Positions 8,449-16,752 of a DNA stretch of 64,000 nucleotides are shown piece after piece. The notes beneath the pieces were generated by a model. The model had not been told where the DNA came from. It was given only the letters and a program-made list of their open reading frames with translations, and did no database searches. The stretch's first letter is position 1. Each line of letters starts with the position of its first letter. The translations under genes and the position numbers were made by a program. Source of the DNA: Phycisphaeraceae bacterium D3-23 (lineage in GTDB: Bacteria > Planctomycetota > Phycisphaerae > Phycisphaerales > Phycisphaeraceae); assembly GCA_039555135.1 (NCBI GenBank), contig CP114179.1:3038001-3102000 (forward strand), in the 5' to 3' direction.

Positions 8449-9858
8449 TCATTTCGCCCTATTTTTCACCCCCGCCTGGGCCAGCAGGGCGGCGTGGCAC
8501 TTACAGCCCAGGTGGAAGCGGTCCAGCGCGAAGTGCTCGTCCGGGCTGTGGATCGCGTCCGAGTTGAGCCCGAACCCGATCAAGAGCGAGTCGAGCCCGA
8601 GCTGGTTCTTGAGGTCGGCGATGACGGGGATGGTCGCGCCCTCGCGGATCAGCGCGGGCGGTCGGCCAACAATCTTCTCGATCGCGCCCGACGCGGTGTG
8701 CACCCAGTCGCTGTCGGCGGGCACCGCCACGGGGTCGGCCTCGCCGTGATGCGTGATCTCCCACCGGCAGTTGGCGACATCGTGGCTTTGCACCCAGTCC
8801 TCGAACTGCTTGGCGAGCTTCTTGGGGTCCATGTCGGCGGGGATGCGGAAGCTGACCTTCGCCCCGGCGAAGCTGGCGATGACGGTCTTCGCGCCCTCGC
8901 CCATGTACCCGCCGTAGAGCCCGTTGATGTCACACGACGGCCGAGACCACCGCCGCTGCAAGGTCGTGTACCCCTTCTCCCCGAACGGCACCGCGCCGAC
9001 ACCGCCGAGGTACTGGCCCTCGTCAAACCCGAGCTGCTCCCATTTCGCCGCTTCTTCTTCGGAGACATCCGCGACGTCGTCGTAGAACCCGGGGATCGTC
9101 ACGCGGTTGTCGTCGTCCATGAGCTTGCCCAACACACGGGTGAGCAGGTTCGCCGGGTTGGGCAGCACGCCGCCGTAGAGCCCGGAGTGCAGGTCGCGCG
9201 ACGGGCCGTGCAGCTTGAGGTCGAAGTAGACCAGCCCGCGCAGCGCGTAGGTGATCGCGGGGGTCGGGCCGTCTTTGCCTTCCCACATGCCGGTGTCGCT
9301 GACGACGCAGATGTCGGCCTGCAAATCGTTAGCGCGCTCGGCGAGCACCTTGGGCAGCGTCACACTCCCGCACTCCTCCTCGCCCTCGATCAGCAGGGTC
9401 ACGTGGCAGGGCAGCTTCTGCCCGGTCGCGTGGTAGCTGCGCAGCGCCTCGAGGAAGCACATGACCTGGCCCTTGTCGTCGCACGCGCCGCGCGCGTAGA
9501 GCTTGCCCTCGCGCACGGTCGGCTCGAAGGGCGGGGCCGTCCAGCCATCCAGCGGGTCGGGCGGCTGGACGTCGTAGTGGCCGTAGAACAGGAGGCGCGG
9601 CGCGGCGGGGTCGGCGACATGGTTGTCGGTGGTCTTGGCGATGATGACCGGGTGCCCGCCGTCGGCGCTGGCGACATCGACCTCGAGTCCTATTTCTTCG
9701 CAGAAGGACGCGACCCAGGCCGAGGCGTCTTTGACGTGACTGGCGTAGGCGGGGTCGGTGCTGACGCTGGGGATCGCGAGCAGGGCCTTGAGCCGGTCGA
9801 CAGCATTAGATTGGTCGGCGTCGAGGTGTTTCAGGGCGGTTTCGAGTGCGTTTGTCAT
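8449..9858 (-). CDS. M20 family dipeptidase
   Basis: 469 residues, cytoplasmic, zinc-dependent peptidase of the M20/PepV-carnosinase-like group (family typically 450-480 residues). Visible metal and catalytic residues are His94 in FYGHYDVQPPD, Asp127 in GACDDKGQ, the general-base Glu pair in IEGEEECGS (about 161-162), the Asp in VVSDTGMW, and the C-terminal His in NSDAIHSPDEHF. The dimerisation (lid) domain lies between about 210 and 330. ATG 9858 was chosen because the protein starts there in homologue-like fashion (MTNALETALKHLDAD); its ribosome site is weak (CGAGAAAAAA). Likely function is hydrolysis of di- or short peptides for amino-acid supply. Confidence 0.93.
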   Translation of the reverse strand: MTNALETALKHLDADQSNAVDRLKALLAIPSVSTDPAYASHVKDASAWVASFCEEIGLEVDVASADGGHPVIIAKTTDNHVADPAAPRLLFYGHYDVQPPDPLDGWTAPPFEPTVREGKLYARGACDDKGQVMCFLEALRSYHATGQKLPCHVTLLIEGEEECGSVTLPKVLAERANDLQADICVVSDTGMWEGKDGPTPAITYALRGLVYFDLKLHGPSRDLHSGLYGGVLPNPANLLTRVLGKLMDDDNRVTIPGFYDDVADVSEEEAAKWEQLGFDEGQYLGGVGAVPFGEKGYTTLQRRWSRPSCDINGLYGGYMGEGAKTVIASFAGAKVSFRIPADMDPKKLAKQFEDWVQSHDVANCRWEITHHGEADPVAVPADSDWVHTASGAIEKIVGRPPALIREGATIPVIADLKNQLGLDSLLIGFGLNSDAIHSPDEHFALDRFHLGCKCHAALLAQAGVKNRAK

Positions 9859-9991
9859 TTTTTTCTCGGAGTTTGGGTGAACCGTGCCACCATGGTAGCC
9901 GTACCCTGTATTCCCGCGTGGCGGGCCGTGAAATAGAACGGTCCGATACCCCGTCTTATAGAAGTGCAATCCAAGTCCCGGCGTTGGGGCG

Positions 9992-10000
9992 TGATACAAT
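9992..10000 (+). promoter_or_regulatory. possible extended -10 element
   Basis: TGATACAAT 38 nt upstream of the ATG at 10038 fits an extended -10 (TGnTACAAT). No convincing -35 is present. It lies in the divergent gap between the M20 peptidase and the duplicated beta protein. Confidence 0.3.
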
Positions 10001-10037
10001 TCGGGGCTCTTTCTCTCCCTTTACTAAGGACTATGTG

Positions 10038-10754
10038 ATGACCAAGCGTACGCTGATGTGGATGATGATGGCCCTGCTCGCGGTGATGCCCGCCTCGCTG
10101 GCCGCGGCCGACGGCGAGTTGCCCGGCCGATGGATGCTGTCGACCGTGACCGTGCAAGGCCAGTCCGAAGACGCCCCGGCCAACGCGCTGGTCTTCGAGT
10201 TCGGCGCAGACAACACCCTCAAGATGTACCAGGAAGGCCAGGAGATGGAGTCCGGCACGTACCGTGTCGAGGGCGACCAGATCGTCATGACCTCCGCCAG
10301 CGATGGCGAAACCGAAAGTGTCGGCTACGCGATCGACGGCGACACGCTGACCCTCAAGATGGAGATCCAGCCCGGTGTCGAGATGACCATGGCGTTCAGC
10401 CGCACCGAGGCGGGCAACCGCGCCGTGCCCATGAACTTCGTCGCGCTCGATGCCTCCGACCTGCACGGCAAGTGGGACCTCACCCGCATGGAACAGAACG
10501 GCCAGGGCGAAGACATCCCCGCCGGGATGTTCGCCATCGAGTTCCTCGCCGACGGCACCGCCAAGATGTACCAGCAGGGCCAGGAAGCCGGCTCGGGCAA
10601 CTACACCGTCGAAGGCGACCAGATCACCCTCTCCGTCGAAGGCGAGCCCGAATCGCCCGCCGCGACCTTCAGCATCGACGGCAACACCCTCACCGTCGTC
10701 AGCGAAGTCCAGCCCGGCACGACCATGTCGATGGTCTTCACCCGCTCGAACTAA
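10038..10754 (+). CDS. secreted protein with two tandem lipocalin-like repeats
   Basis: 238 residues from ATG 10038 (AAGGA 8 nt upstream). The signal peptide is TLMWMMMALLAVMPASLAAA. The mature protein consists of two homologous ~100-residue units. Unit 1 has GRWMLSTVTVQGQ, NTLKMYQEGQEMESGTY, VEGDQIVMTS and IDGDTLTLKMEIQPG. Unit 2 has GKWDLTRMEQNGQ, GTAKMYQQGQEAGSGNY, VEGDQITLSVEG and IDGNTLTVVSEVQPG. Each looks like a small antiparallel beta-barrel (lipocalin-like or META-like). The internal duplication is seen directly. The ligand is unknown. Confidence 0.8.
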   Translation: MTKRTLMWMMMALLAVMPASLAAADGELPGRWMLSTVTVQGQSEDAPANALVFEFGADNTLKMYQEGQEMESGTYRVEGDQIVMTSASDGETESVGYAIDGDTLTLKMEIQPGVEMTMAFSRTEAGNRAVPMNFVALDASDLHGKWDLTRMEQNGQGEDIPAGMFAIEFLADGTAKMYQQGQEAGSGNYTVEGDQITLSVEGEPESPAATFSIDGNTLTVVSEVQPGTTMSMVFTRSN

Positions 10755-10777
10755 GAAAACTCAGAGCCGCCCACCCG

Positions 10778-11167
10778 CTACCGAAACGGCGGCGGGGGGG
10801 TGAAATTCGAAGCACGGGCGCGTTGGGCCGCAGAGATGCGGGCTTGGACGCGCCCGTTTTTCGTGCGCGTCGCGAACACGACCGCCCCCGGCTCGGTGTC
10901 GGGCTCGTCGAGGTTCTCACCGGTCGAAAGGTCGTAGCTCAGCCCGTGGTGCGGGCAGGTGATCGCGCCGGTACAGACCGGCCCATCACCCAGCGGGAGC
11001 ATCGCGTGCGGGCAGGTGTTGGCCAGGGCGCGCAGCGTGCCGCCGTCGTTGAGGACGAGGACGGCCAGGCCCTCGATGTCGACGACGACACGTGCCCCGG
11101 GCGGGAGGTCGACGAACGCGGCGAGGTCGGTCCAGTCTGCGTCGGAAGCATGAGGATCGCTTGTCAT
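10778..11167 (-). CDS. Rieske [2Fe-2S] ferredoxin-like protein
   Basis: 129 residues from ATG 11167. The Rieske signature is complete: Cys52-Pro-His54, 16 residues, Cys71-Pro-His-His74 (CPHAML and CPHHGLSYDL). The C-terminal extension ends in TPPPPFR. There is no signal peptide or membrane segment, so it should be a soluble electron carrier of the NirD or dioxygenase-ferredoxin type. It follows a second Rieske gene (11261-11593) on the same strand by 93 bp, and no oxygenase or reductase subunit is nearby. The end converges with the duplicated beta protein, only 23 bp away. Confidence 0.88.
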   Translation of the reverse strand: MTSDPHASDADWTDLAAFVDLPPGARVVVDIEGLAVLVLNDGGTLRALANTCPHAMLPLGDGPVCTGAITCPHHGLSYDLSTGENLDEPDTEPGAVVFATRTKNGRVQARISAAQRARASNFTPPPPFR

Positions 11168-11260
11168 AGCATCAAGAATAGCCGCTGCCTCACACGCGGC
11201 GGGAGCATGTCGATACAACCCGACTGCGCCGCGTATGACGTGTTGGCTCAAAGAGAGGTA

Positions 11261-11593
11261 TCACGCCAGCTCCGAGGCCGTGTCGTCGATCTCCAGCTTC
11301 CCGTCCTTGAACCGCGCGGCGAAGGCCGGGACGGGGGGCTCGATATCGGGGAAGTCGATGTTGACGCCGGTGGCGATGTTGAACGCGTAGCCATGGAATG
11401 GGCAGGTGATGACCTTGCCGCGGAGCTCGCCGACTTCGAGGGGTCGGCCCGCGTGGGGGCAGGTGTTGGCGATGGCGTGGAGCGTGCCGTCGAGGTTGAA
11501 CACGACGACGGCCCGGCCGTTCACGGCGGTACACACCCGCCCGCCCGGCGGCAGGTCGGCCTCAATGATCGGTGGGTCAGTGGGGATAAACAT
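11261..11593 (-). CDS. Rieske [2Fe-2S] ferredoxin-like protein
   Basis: 110 residues with the full Rieske signature Cys45-Pro-His47, 16 residues, Cys64-Pro-Phe-His67 (CPHAGRPLEVG and CPFHGYAFNIATG). It is soluble, with no leader. It is a paralogue of the next gene: both contain LPPGGRV/LPPGARV, LDGTLHAIANTCPHA-type strands and a D/E-P-rich loop. Probably they are transcribed together. The partner enzyme is unknown. The start at 11593 gives a normal ferredoxin N-terminus (MFIPTDPPIIEAD). Confidence 0.9.
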   Translation of the reverse strand: MFIPTDPPIIEADLPPGGRVCTAVNGRAVVVFNLDGTLHAIANTCPHAGRPLEVGELRGKVITCPFHGYAFNIATGVNIDFPDIEPPVPAFAARFKDGKLEIDDTASELA

Positions 11594-11698
11594 GGTGATA
11601 GCGTAGTGGATTTGTACACCCCATTAGGCGAACGACCGGCATCCACCGCTACACTTCTCTATCACGCTGCATCCGATGCCCACCCGCTGCGCTTTCCC

Positions 11699-12674
11699 AT
11701 GCCCGACCTCTCCACCACCGCCGACCGCAACGCCGCGCTGACGCGCCTCCTCGCGTCGCGCGCCTTGGATATGGCGGTTGACGCGTCGCCGTACCGTGCC
11801 GCCCGGGGCACCGCGCGATACTCGATGCTGCACGCGGTCCCCGCCGCGCGGGTGCTGCTGGGTACGGGCGATCCCGCCGCGCTGGATGCGTTCATCGATG
11901 AGCTTGTCGTGCTCGCGGCGGCCCACGAAGTGGATGGTCAGCCCACCATCCTGACCGACGGGCAGGGCCACACCCGGCCTGTGTACTACCCGCTGTGTGT
12001 GCACCTGATGCTCAGCGCGTTGGCGCTGCATCCGCGGGCGACTGAGCAGCGCCTGGGCGTCGCGTGGGCCGACCGGCTTGCGCCGCTCATGCAGCCGATC
12101 CGGGCCATGCGCGTGGCCGACTCTGAACTTAGCGACACAGAACTCGCCGCGGCGCAGGTGAACGAGCTGCTCTGGCACGCGCTGTGTGCGCTGGAGTGGT
12201 CGCTTTTGACCGACAACGCGTTCGACGGCGCGCTCGCGATGCGTGTGATCGAGCGGGTGCAGAACCTGGCCGGGACCGACACCGGCCCCGTTGGGCGCGC
12301 TGCACACACAGACCGCCGACGACACGCCCGACGCGTGGGTATACCGGGAGCTGACCGGGCTGCACGCGCTGCATCTGGCGTCGCAGGTCGCACGCGGCGC
12401 GGGCTGGGCGGCGCGGTGTGCGCTCGTCGCCGAGTATCACTTGGAGCACACCCAGCCCGACTACACGACGTACCAGCCCTGGGCGCTGCCGGCCTTCGCG
12501 GAGGGCGACGCGACCGCCGTGTTCGCCGAGCAACAGCTCCACGATGTGCAGACCCACCTCGCGATCGAGGGGCAGGGCGGCGCGCTCTTGCCCGGGCTGC
12601 TGCTTGCGGATGCGTCGGCGTCGCTGGATGGTAGGATCGTGGGGGCTTGGCAACGTTACCGATTTCAAGGATGA
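11699..12674 (+). pseudogene. unknown helical protein, interrupted by one frameshift
   Basis: The reading frame opens at ATG 11699 (MPDLSTTADRNAALTRLL) and keeps good coding character to about 12285 (VIERVQNLAGTDTG). It then continues sensibly only in the next frame (LGALHTQTADDTPDAWVYRE) to the stop at 12674. Dropping one C from the CCCC run at 12286-12289 restores a single ~324-residue, mostly helical protein with no recognised domain. The last codon is 3 bp from the ATG of the next gene, so both are probably one operon. The break is as likely to be a sequencing indel as a real mutation. Function is not recognised. Confidence 0.65.
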
Positions 12675-12677
12675 GCG

Positions 12678-14021
12678 ATGCGTTACGACAAGGCATGGGG
12701 TTGGTGGCTCGCTTTCGGTCTGGTGTCGGGGCTCCCCGCGTGGGCGGCCGCCGCGCAGGATGCGAGCGCCGCGGCGCAAACCGAAACAGAAACCGATTCT
12801 GAAACCGACACCCAAGACGCCGCGCCGCCGATCGAGACGGACGCGGCCGACGACGATGCCGAGGACGCCGAGCCGCGCACGAGCCTCTTTGCCGACGGCG
12901 TCGAGCAGGCCGCGCAGCTCGCGACGGCGAAACGGCTTGAGGACGAACTCGCATCGCTGCTTGGCCCCGACGGGCTGCCGGTGGAGCTTGGCCCCGGCCC
13001 GGTGCGCGATGCGCTCAAGGATGTGGCGATCCGCTGCGACCTGCTCGCGCACAGCTCGGGTGAGCCGGCGGCGCTTGAGGTCCTGATCGCGTCGCAGGCC
13101 CGGGTCTACAACGCACTGGTGCAGGATGCCTCGGCCCACGGCGAGTCGGTCGAGGTCGCCCGCGGGCTGGGCCAGCTCCGCGTTGCTGCGCACCGGCTGA
13201 GCGATCTTGAGACACCCGACGCCGCCGCGGCCGGCGCGTACTGGCTGATGCTTGCGGACCTGATCGACGCCAACCGCACGATCGCCGACCCCGCCGACCG
13301 CCGTGTCTTTGTGCGCGAGCTGCTGTCGCGCTATGTCGAGGACTTTGGCGGGGAGCCCGAGGAGGAAGGCAACGAAGCGGGCCCGGCCGATACGCAGGGC
13401 TACCTCCTCGACGCCCGCGTCGCGCTGGCTCGGCTGCTCGACGAGGCGGGCCAGCAGCAGGCCGCGTACGACGCGCTGGGCCCATTGGCGGAGGTCGGCG
13501 AAGACGATGTGCGTTACGCGCAGGTCCGCCCGGTCGTCGCCCACTACGAGTTGATCGGCACCGAGGTCGCGCTCGAGCTGCCGACCGCCGCGGGCAGGGA
13601 CTGGCGCCTCGCCGACACGCCGGGCCAGCCCGTGCTGATCCACATCTTTGCGCAGGGCGTGGGCGACTCGGACGACTCGATCGCCGCGCTGCGCCGCGCG
13701 ATTGCACGGGCCCGGCTGGGCGGTTACTCCGTTGTGTCGCTGCACGTGGGCGAGCTCATCCCCGACCGCGCGCTGCCGCCCTGGCCCACGGCCGTGGTCG
13801 CGCCAGAACGCCGACAGCTCCTCGACACGCTCGGCGTCGATGCCGTGCCGATGTATGTCTGGATCGATCATGCGGGCCGGGTCGCCTCGGTTGGGAAGAC
13901 CCTCGACGTCGTGCGCCGCTTCCCCGAGCCCCCGGAAGCGGATGTGGTAGAGGGTTCCGCCGAAGACGCGGCCGACCTCGATACGACAAACCCCGACGCG
14001 GCGGGCGACACGTCGCCGTAG
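12678..14021 (+). CDS. exported protein with thioredoxin-fold C-terminus lacking CXXC
   Basis: 447 residues. The signal peptide is WWLAFGLVSGLPAWAAAAQ, followed by an acidic Thr/Glu/Asp linker (TETETDSETDTQDAA), then a helical region (about 75-290) with TPR-like repeats (ARVALARLLDEAGQQQAAYDALGPL). Residues about 305-420 resemble a TlpA/AhpC-type thioredoxin fold (DTPGQPVLIHIFAQGVGDS, LGGYSVVSLHVGE, DAVPMYVWIDHAGRVASVG). The position of the redox CXXC is occupied by AQGVGDS, so it should not be a disulfide reductase; a structural or binding role is more likely. It is co-transcribed with the upstream frameshifted gene. Confidence 0.78.
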   Translation: MRYDKAWGWWLAFGLVSGLPAWAAAAQDASAAAQTETETDSETDTQDAAPPIETDAADDDAEDAEPRTSLFADGVEQAAQLATAKRLEDELASLLGPDGLPVELGPGPVRDALKDVAIRCDLLAHSSGEPAALEVLIASQARVYNALVQDASAHGESVEVARGLGQLRVAAHRLSDLETPDAAAAGAYWLMLADLIDANRTIADPADRRVFVRELLSRYVEDFGGEPEEEGNEAGPADTQGYLLDARVALARLLDEAGQQQAAYDALGPLAEVGEDDVRYAQVRPVVAHYELIGTEVALELPTAAGRDWRLADTPGQPVLIHIFAQGVGDSDDSIAALRRAIARARLGGYSVVSLHVGELIPDRALPPWPTAVVAPERRQLLDTLGVDAVPMYVWIDHAGRVASVGKTLDVVRRFPEPPEADVVEGSAEDAADLDTTNPDAAGDTSP

Positions 14022-14166
14022 ATCGGCGGCTAAACATGCATGTGGCGAGCCCGATCATTCCACATAAAAATCGCCTTCACCCTAGGCAACACCCTTAGCT
14101 CTCGGTGTATAGTGGTCGGCCCGATTGAGATGGATCCCACGCACAAACCCCGACCAAGGCCCGCCG

Positions 14167-15993
14167 ATGCCCACCCCCGATCGCACCGCTCCCAACGCCC
14201 CGACCCGGCACGCCAAACTCTTTGCCTGGGTTGAAAAGATCGCCAAGCTGACCCGCCCCGACGCCATCGTCTGGTGCGACGGCTCGGACGCCGAGTACCA
14301 GCGGATGCTCGATGCGCTGGTCGCCAGCGGCGCGGCCCAGCGCTTGTCGGAAGAGAAGAAGCCCAACAGCATCCTCGTCCGAAGCGACCCGGCCGACGTC
14401 GCGCGCGTCGAGGACCGCACGTTCATCTGCAGCAAGAACGAAGAGGACGCCGGGCCCACTAACAACTGGAAAGACCCCGAGGAGATGCAGGAGATCCTGC
14501 GGCCGCTGTTCCGCAACTGCATGCAGGGGCGCACGATGTACGTGATCCCCTTCTCGATGGGGCCGGTCGGTTCGCCGATCGCGCACATCGGGGTGGAGAT
14601 CAGCGACTCGCCCTACGTCGTCGCGAACATGCACATCATGACGCGCGTGGGCAACAAGGTGCTCGACGTGCTGGGCGACGATGGGCCGTTCGTGCCGTGC
14701 GTCCACAGCGTCGGGATGCCGCTGGCCGAGGGTGTGAAGGACGTGCCCTGGCCCTGCAATGCGGACAACAAATACATCACGCACTTCCCCGAGACCAAAG
14801 AGGTCTGGTCGTTCGGCAGCGGCTACGGCGGCAACGCGCTGCTGGGCAAGAAGTGCTTCGCGCTGCGGATCGCGTCGGTCATGGCCAAGGAGCAGGGGTG
14901 GATGGCCGAGCACATGCTCATCCTGAAACTCACGAGCCCCGAAGGCGACGTCAAGCACATCGCTGCGGCGTTCCCCAGCGCGTGCGGCAAGACCAACCTC
15001 GCGATGATGAAGCCCACCCTGCCTGGGTGGAAGCTCGAGACCGTCGGCGACGACATCGCGTGGATGAAGTTCCACGACGACGGCTCGCTCTACGCGATCA
15101 ACCCCGAGTACGGGTTCTTCGGCGTCGCGCCGGGCACGAACTTCAAGACCAACCCCAACGCGATGGTGTCGCTCAGCAAGAACGCCATCTTCACCAACGT
15201 CGGCAAGACGCCCGACGGCGACGTGTGGTGGGAAGATATCGACCGGCCCGCGCCGGATTTGCTCATCGACTGGCACGGCCACGAATGGGTCCACTACGAC
15301 TCGACCAACAAAGCCGCGCACCCCAACGCCCGCTTCACCGCGCCCGCGAGCCAGTGCCCGGTCATCGCCGACAACTGGGAAGACCCCGGCGGGGTGAAGA
15401 TCGACGCGATCCTCTTCGGCGGGCGGCGCTCGACGGGCCAGCCGCTCGCGATGCAGTCGTTTGGCTGGGACCACGGCACGTTCCTGGGCTCGACGATGGC
15501 GAGCCAGAAGACCGCCGCCGCCGCGGGCAAGGTCGGCGAGCTGCGCTTCGACCCGATGGCGATGCTCCCGTTCTGCGGCTACCACATGGCCGACTACTGG
15601 CAGCACTGGCTGGACATGGGCGACCGGGGCGGCGACAAGATGCCCAAGGTGTTCTACGTGAACTGGTTTCGGCAGGGCGGCGATGGCCACTGGCTTTGGC
15701 CGGGCTTTGGCGAGAACAGCCGGGTGCTCAAGTGGGTCTGCGAACGCTGCGACGGCAAAGGCGAAGTCACCGAGACCCCGATCGGGCTGCTGCCCACGCC
15801 CGGCGCGCTCGACCTCGACGGGCTCGACATCCCCGACGCGGACCTTGCCGAGTTGATGGAGGTCGACGCGAGCCGGTGGATCCAGCAGGTGCCTTCGTTC
15901 CGCGAGCACTACGCGCGATTCGGTGACAAGCTGCCCAAGCGATTGGCCGACCAGCTCGACCAGTTGGAGCAGCGGCTGAAGGATGCGCTCTAA
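14167..15993 (+). CDS. pckG: phosphoenolpyruvate carboxykinase (GTP)
   Basis: 608 residues, in the usual size range of the GTP-dependent enzyme (about 600-620), which converts oxaloacetate + GTP to PEP + GDP + CO2 at the gluconeogenic branch point. Visible signatures are the substrate region [19 protein letters not shown], the P-loop [13 protein letters not shown] with its hyper-reactive Cys, the metal-binding [37 protein letters not shown] and [22 protein letters not shown] 14167 matches the family start; the ORF could extend to 14125 without sense. It is monocistronic, and a palindrome at 16006-16107 follows the stop by 12 bp. Confidence 0.96.
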   Translation: MPTPDRTAPNAPTRHAKLFAWVEKIAKLTRPDAIVWCDGSDAEYQRMLDALVASGAAQRLSEEKKPNSILVRSDPADVARVEDRTFICSKNEEDAGPTNNWKDPEEMQEILRPLFRNCMQGRTMYVIPFSMGPVGSPIAHIGVEISDSPYVVANMHIMTRVGNKVLDVLGDDGPFVPCVHSVGMPLAEGVKDVPWPCNADNKYITHFPETKEVWSFGSGYGGNALLGKKCFALRIASVMAKEQGWMAEHMLILKLTSPEGDVKHIAAAFPSACGKTNLAMMKPTLPGWKLETVGDDIAWMKFHDDGSLYAINPEYGFFGVAPGTNFKTNPNAMVSLSKNAIFTNVGKTPDGDVWWEDIDRPAPDLLIDWHGHEWVHYDSTNKAAHPNARFTAPASQCPVIADNWEDPGGVKIDAILFGGRRSTGQPLAMQSFGWDHGTFLGSTMASQKTAAAAGKVGELRFDPMAMLPFCGYHMADYWQHWLDMGDRGGDKMPKVFYVNWFRQGGDGHWLWPGFGENSRVLKWVCERCDGKGEVTETPIGLLPTPGALDLDGLDIPDADLAELMEVDASRWIQQVPSFREHYARFGDKLPKRLADQLDQLEQRLKDAL

Positions 15994-16005
15994 GCTCGAC
16001 GTTTT

Positions 16006-16107
16006 GTGCCACGGTCGATCCGCTTCAGCGGTCGGCTGTGAGTGACGGACTTCATGCGCTTGAGTCTGCACGGCCGGCCGCTCCGAGCAGCGGATCGACC
16101 GTGGCAC
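16006..16107. repeat. 102-bp palindrome, GTGCCACGGTCGATCCG family, copy 1
   Basis: The left arm is GTGCCACGGTCGATCCGCT and the right arm CAGCGGATCGACCGTGGCAC, with inner GCGGTCGGC / GCCGGCCGC segments also pairing. Close copies are at 23609-23709 and 33103-33200. It sits between pckG and the cytochrome c gene and could serve as the pckG terminator. Confidence 0.88.
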
Positions 16108-16132
16108 GATGTTCCTGCGGATCGATCTGCCC

Positions 16133-16636
16133 ATGCCGTCCTACCTCACCCATACCCTCTCGAAACACAAGTGGCTGTTCGCGGTGGCGATCGTCGTCGG
16201 CGGGGCGGGCGCGGCGGCGGTGTGGACGTGGGGCGTGAAGCGGCCGCCGGGCGACCCGTTTGTGGAGACCTACAGCGAAGCCGGATTGGCGGAGCGCATC
16301 GAGCGCGGCGCGGCGGTGTTTGCCGAGCACAACTGCGCCGAGTGCCACGCGACGACGCGCGACGCGGCAGCGCAGGGCGGCGTCGGGTTCAAGGGACCGC
16401 CGCTGGTCGGCATCGTCGGCCAGCGTGTGATGCTCGAAGACGAGAGCACCGTCGAGCGCGACCACCGCTATCTGCGTCGAGCGATCCAGGATTCGGATGC
16501 GCAGGTTGTCAAGGGCTATCGATTCCAGCCGATGCTGGATTACGGTTTCCTCGACGACGATGATGTCGATGCGCTGCTGCTGTATGTGCGGTCGTTGGGG
16601 GAGGGCGCGTCGGGTGATGTATCTCTAGGCGAATAG
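16133..16636 (+). CDS. membrane-anchored c-type cytochrome
   Basis: 167 residues from ATG 16133; an in-frame ATG at 16109 would begin inside the palindrome tip and adds only MFLRIDLP. An N-terminal uncleaved anchor (WLFAVAIVVGGAGAAAVWTWG, about 14-34) places the haem domain outside the cytoplasmic membrane. The haem motif is CAECH (Cys68, Cys71, His72) and the likely axial Met134 is in RFQPMLDYG. The ending DDDVDALLLYVRSLGEG is typical of single-haem class I domains such as those on cytochrome oxidase subunit II. No oxidase genes are adjacent. It probably shuttles electrons to an oxidase or reductase encoded elsewhere. Confidence 0.88.
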   Translation: MPSYLTHTLSKHKWLFAVAIVVGGAGAAAVWTWGVKRPPGDPFVETYSEAGLAERIERGAAVFAEHNCAECHATTRDAAAQGGVGFKGPPLVGIVGQRVMLEDESTVERDHRYLRRAIQDSDAQVVKGYRFQPMLDYGFLDDDDVDALLLYVRSLGEGASGDVSLGE

Positions 16637-16662
16637 CGCCGTTGTGCGTTGCGCCTGCTTGA

Positions 16663-16752
16663 TAGCCGCACCGCTACGCGGTGCCGGTGCCCTGAGTTCT
16701 GCGATTTTGTAGCGCGCTCGCAAGGCCCCGGCGTCGCGTAGCGACGCGCCTA
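16663..16752. repeat. 90-bp palindrome, TAGCCG-tip family, copy 2
   Basis: The left arm is TAGCCGCACCGCTACGCGG and the right arm ends GTCGCGTAGCGACGCGCCTA, matching the copy at 2863-2946 in design and length. The terminal CTA at 16750-16752 is read on the minus strand as TAG and is the stop codon of the adjacent protease gene. Confidence 0.8.

Noticed and set aside
10058-11698. Front part of an 858-residue plus-strand ORF
   Set aside because: Only the part from 11699 has coding character; earlier sequence is the shifted frame of the duplicated beta protein and the antisense of two Rieske genes.
16109-16132. Upstream ATG for the cytochrome c gene
   Set aside because: It lies immediately next to the palindrome tip with no ribosome site; the ATG at 16133 gives a normal anchor.
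14095-16134. 679-residue ORF antisense to pckG
   Set aside because: Arg/His/Val-rich translation without domain signals; the plus strand encodes a complete PEP carboxykinase. High GC makes long antisense frames common.
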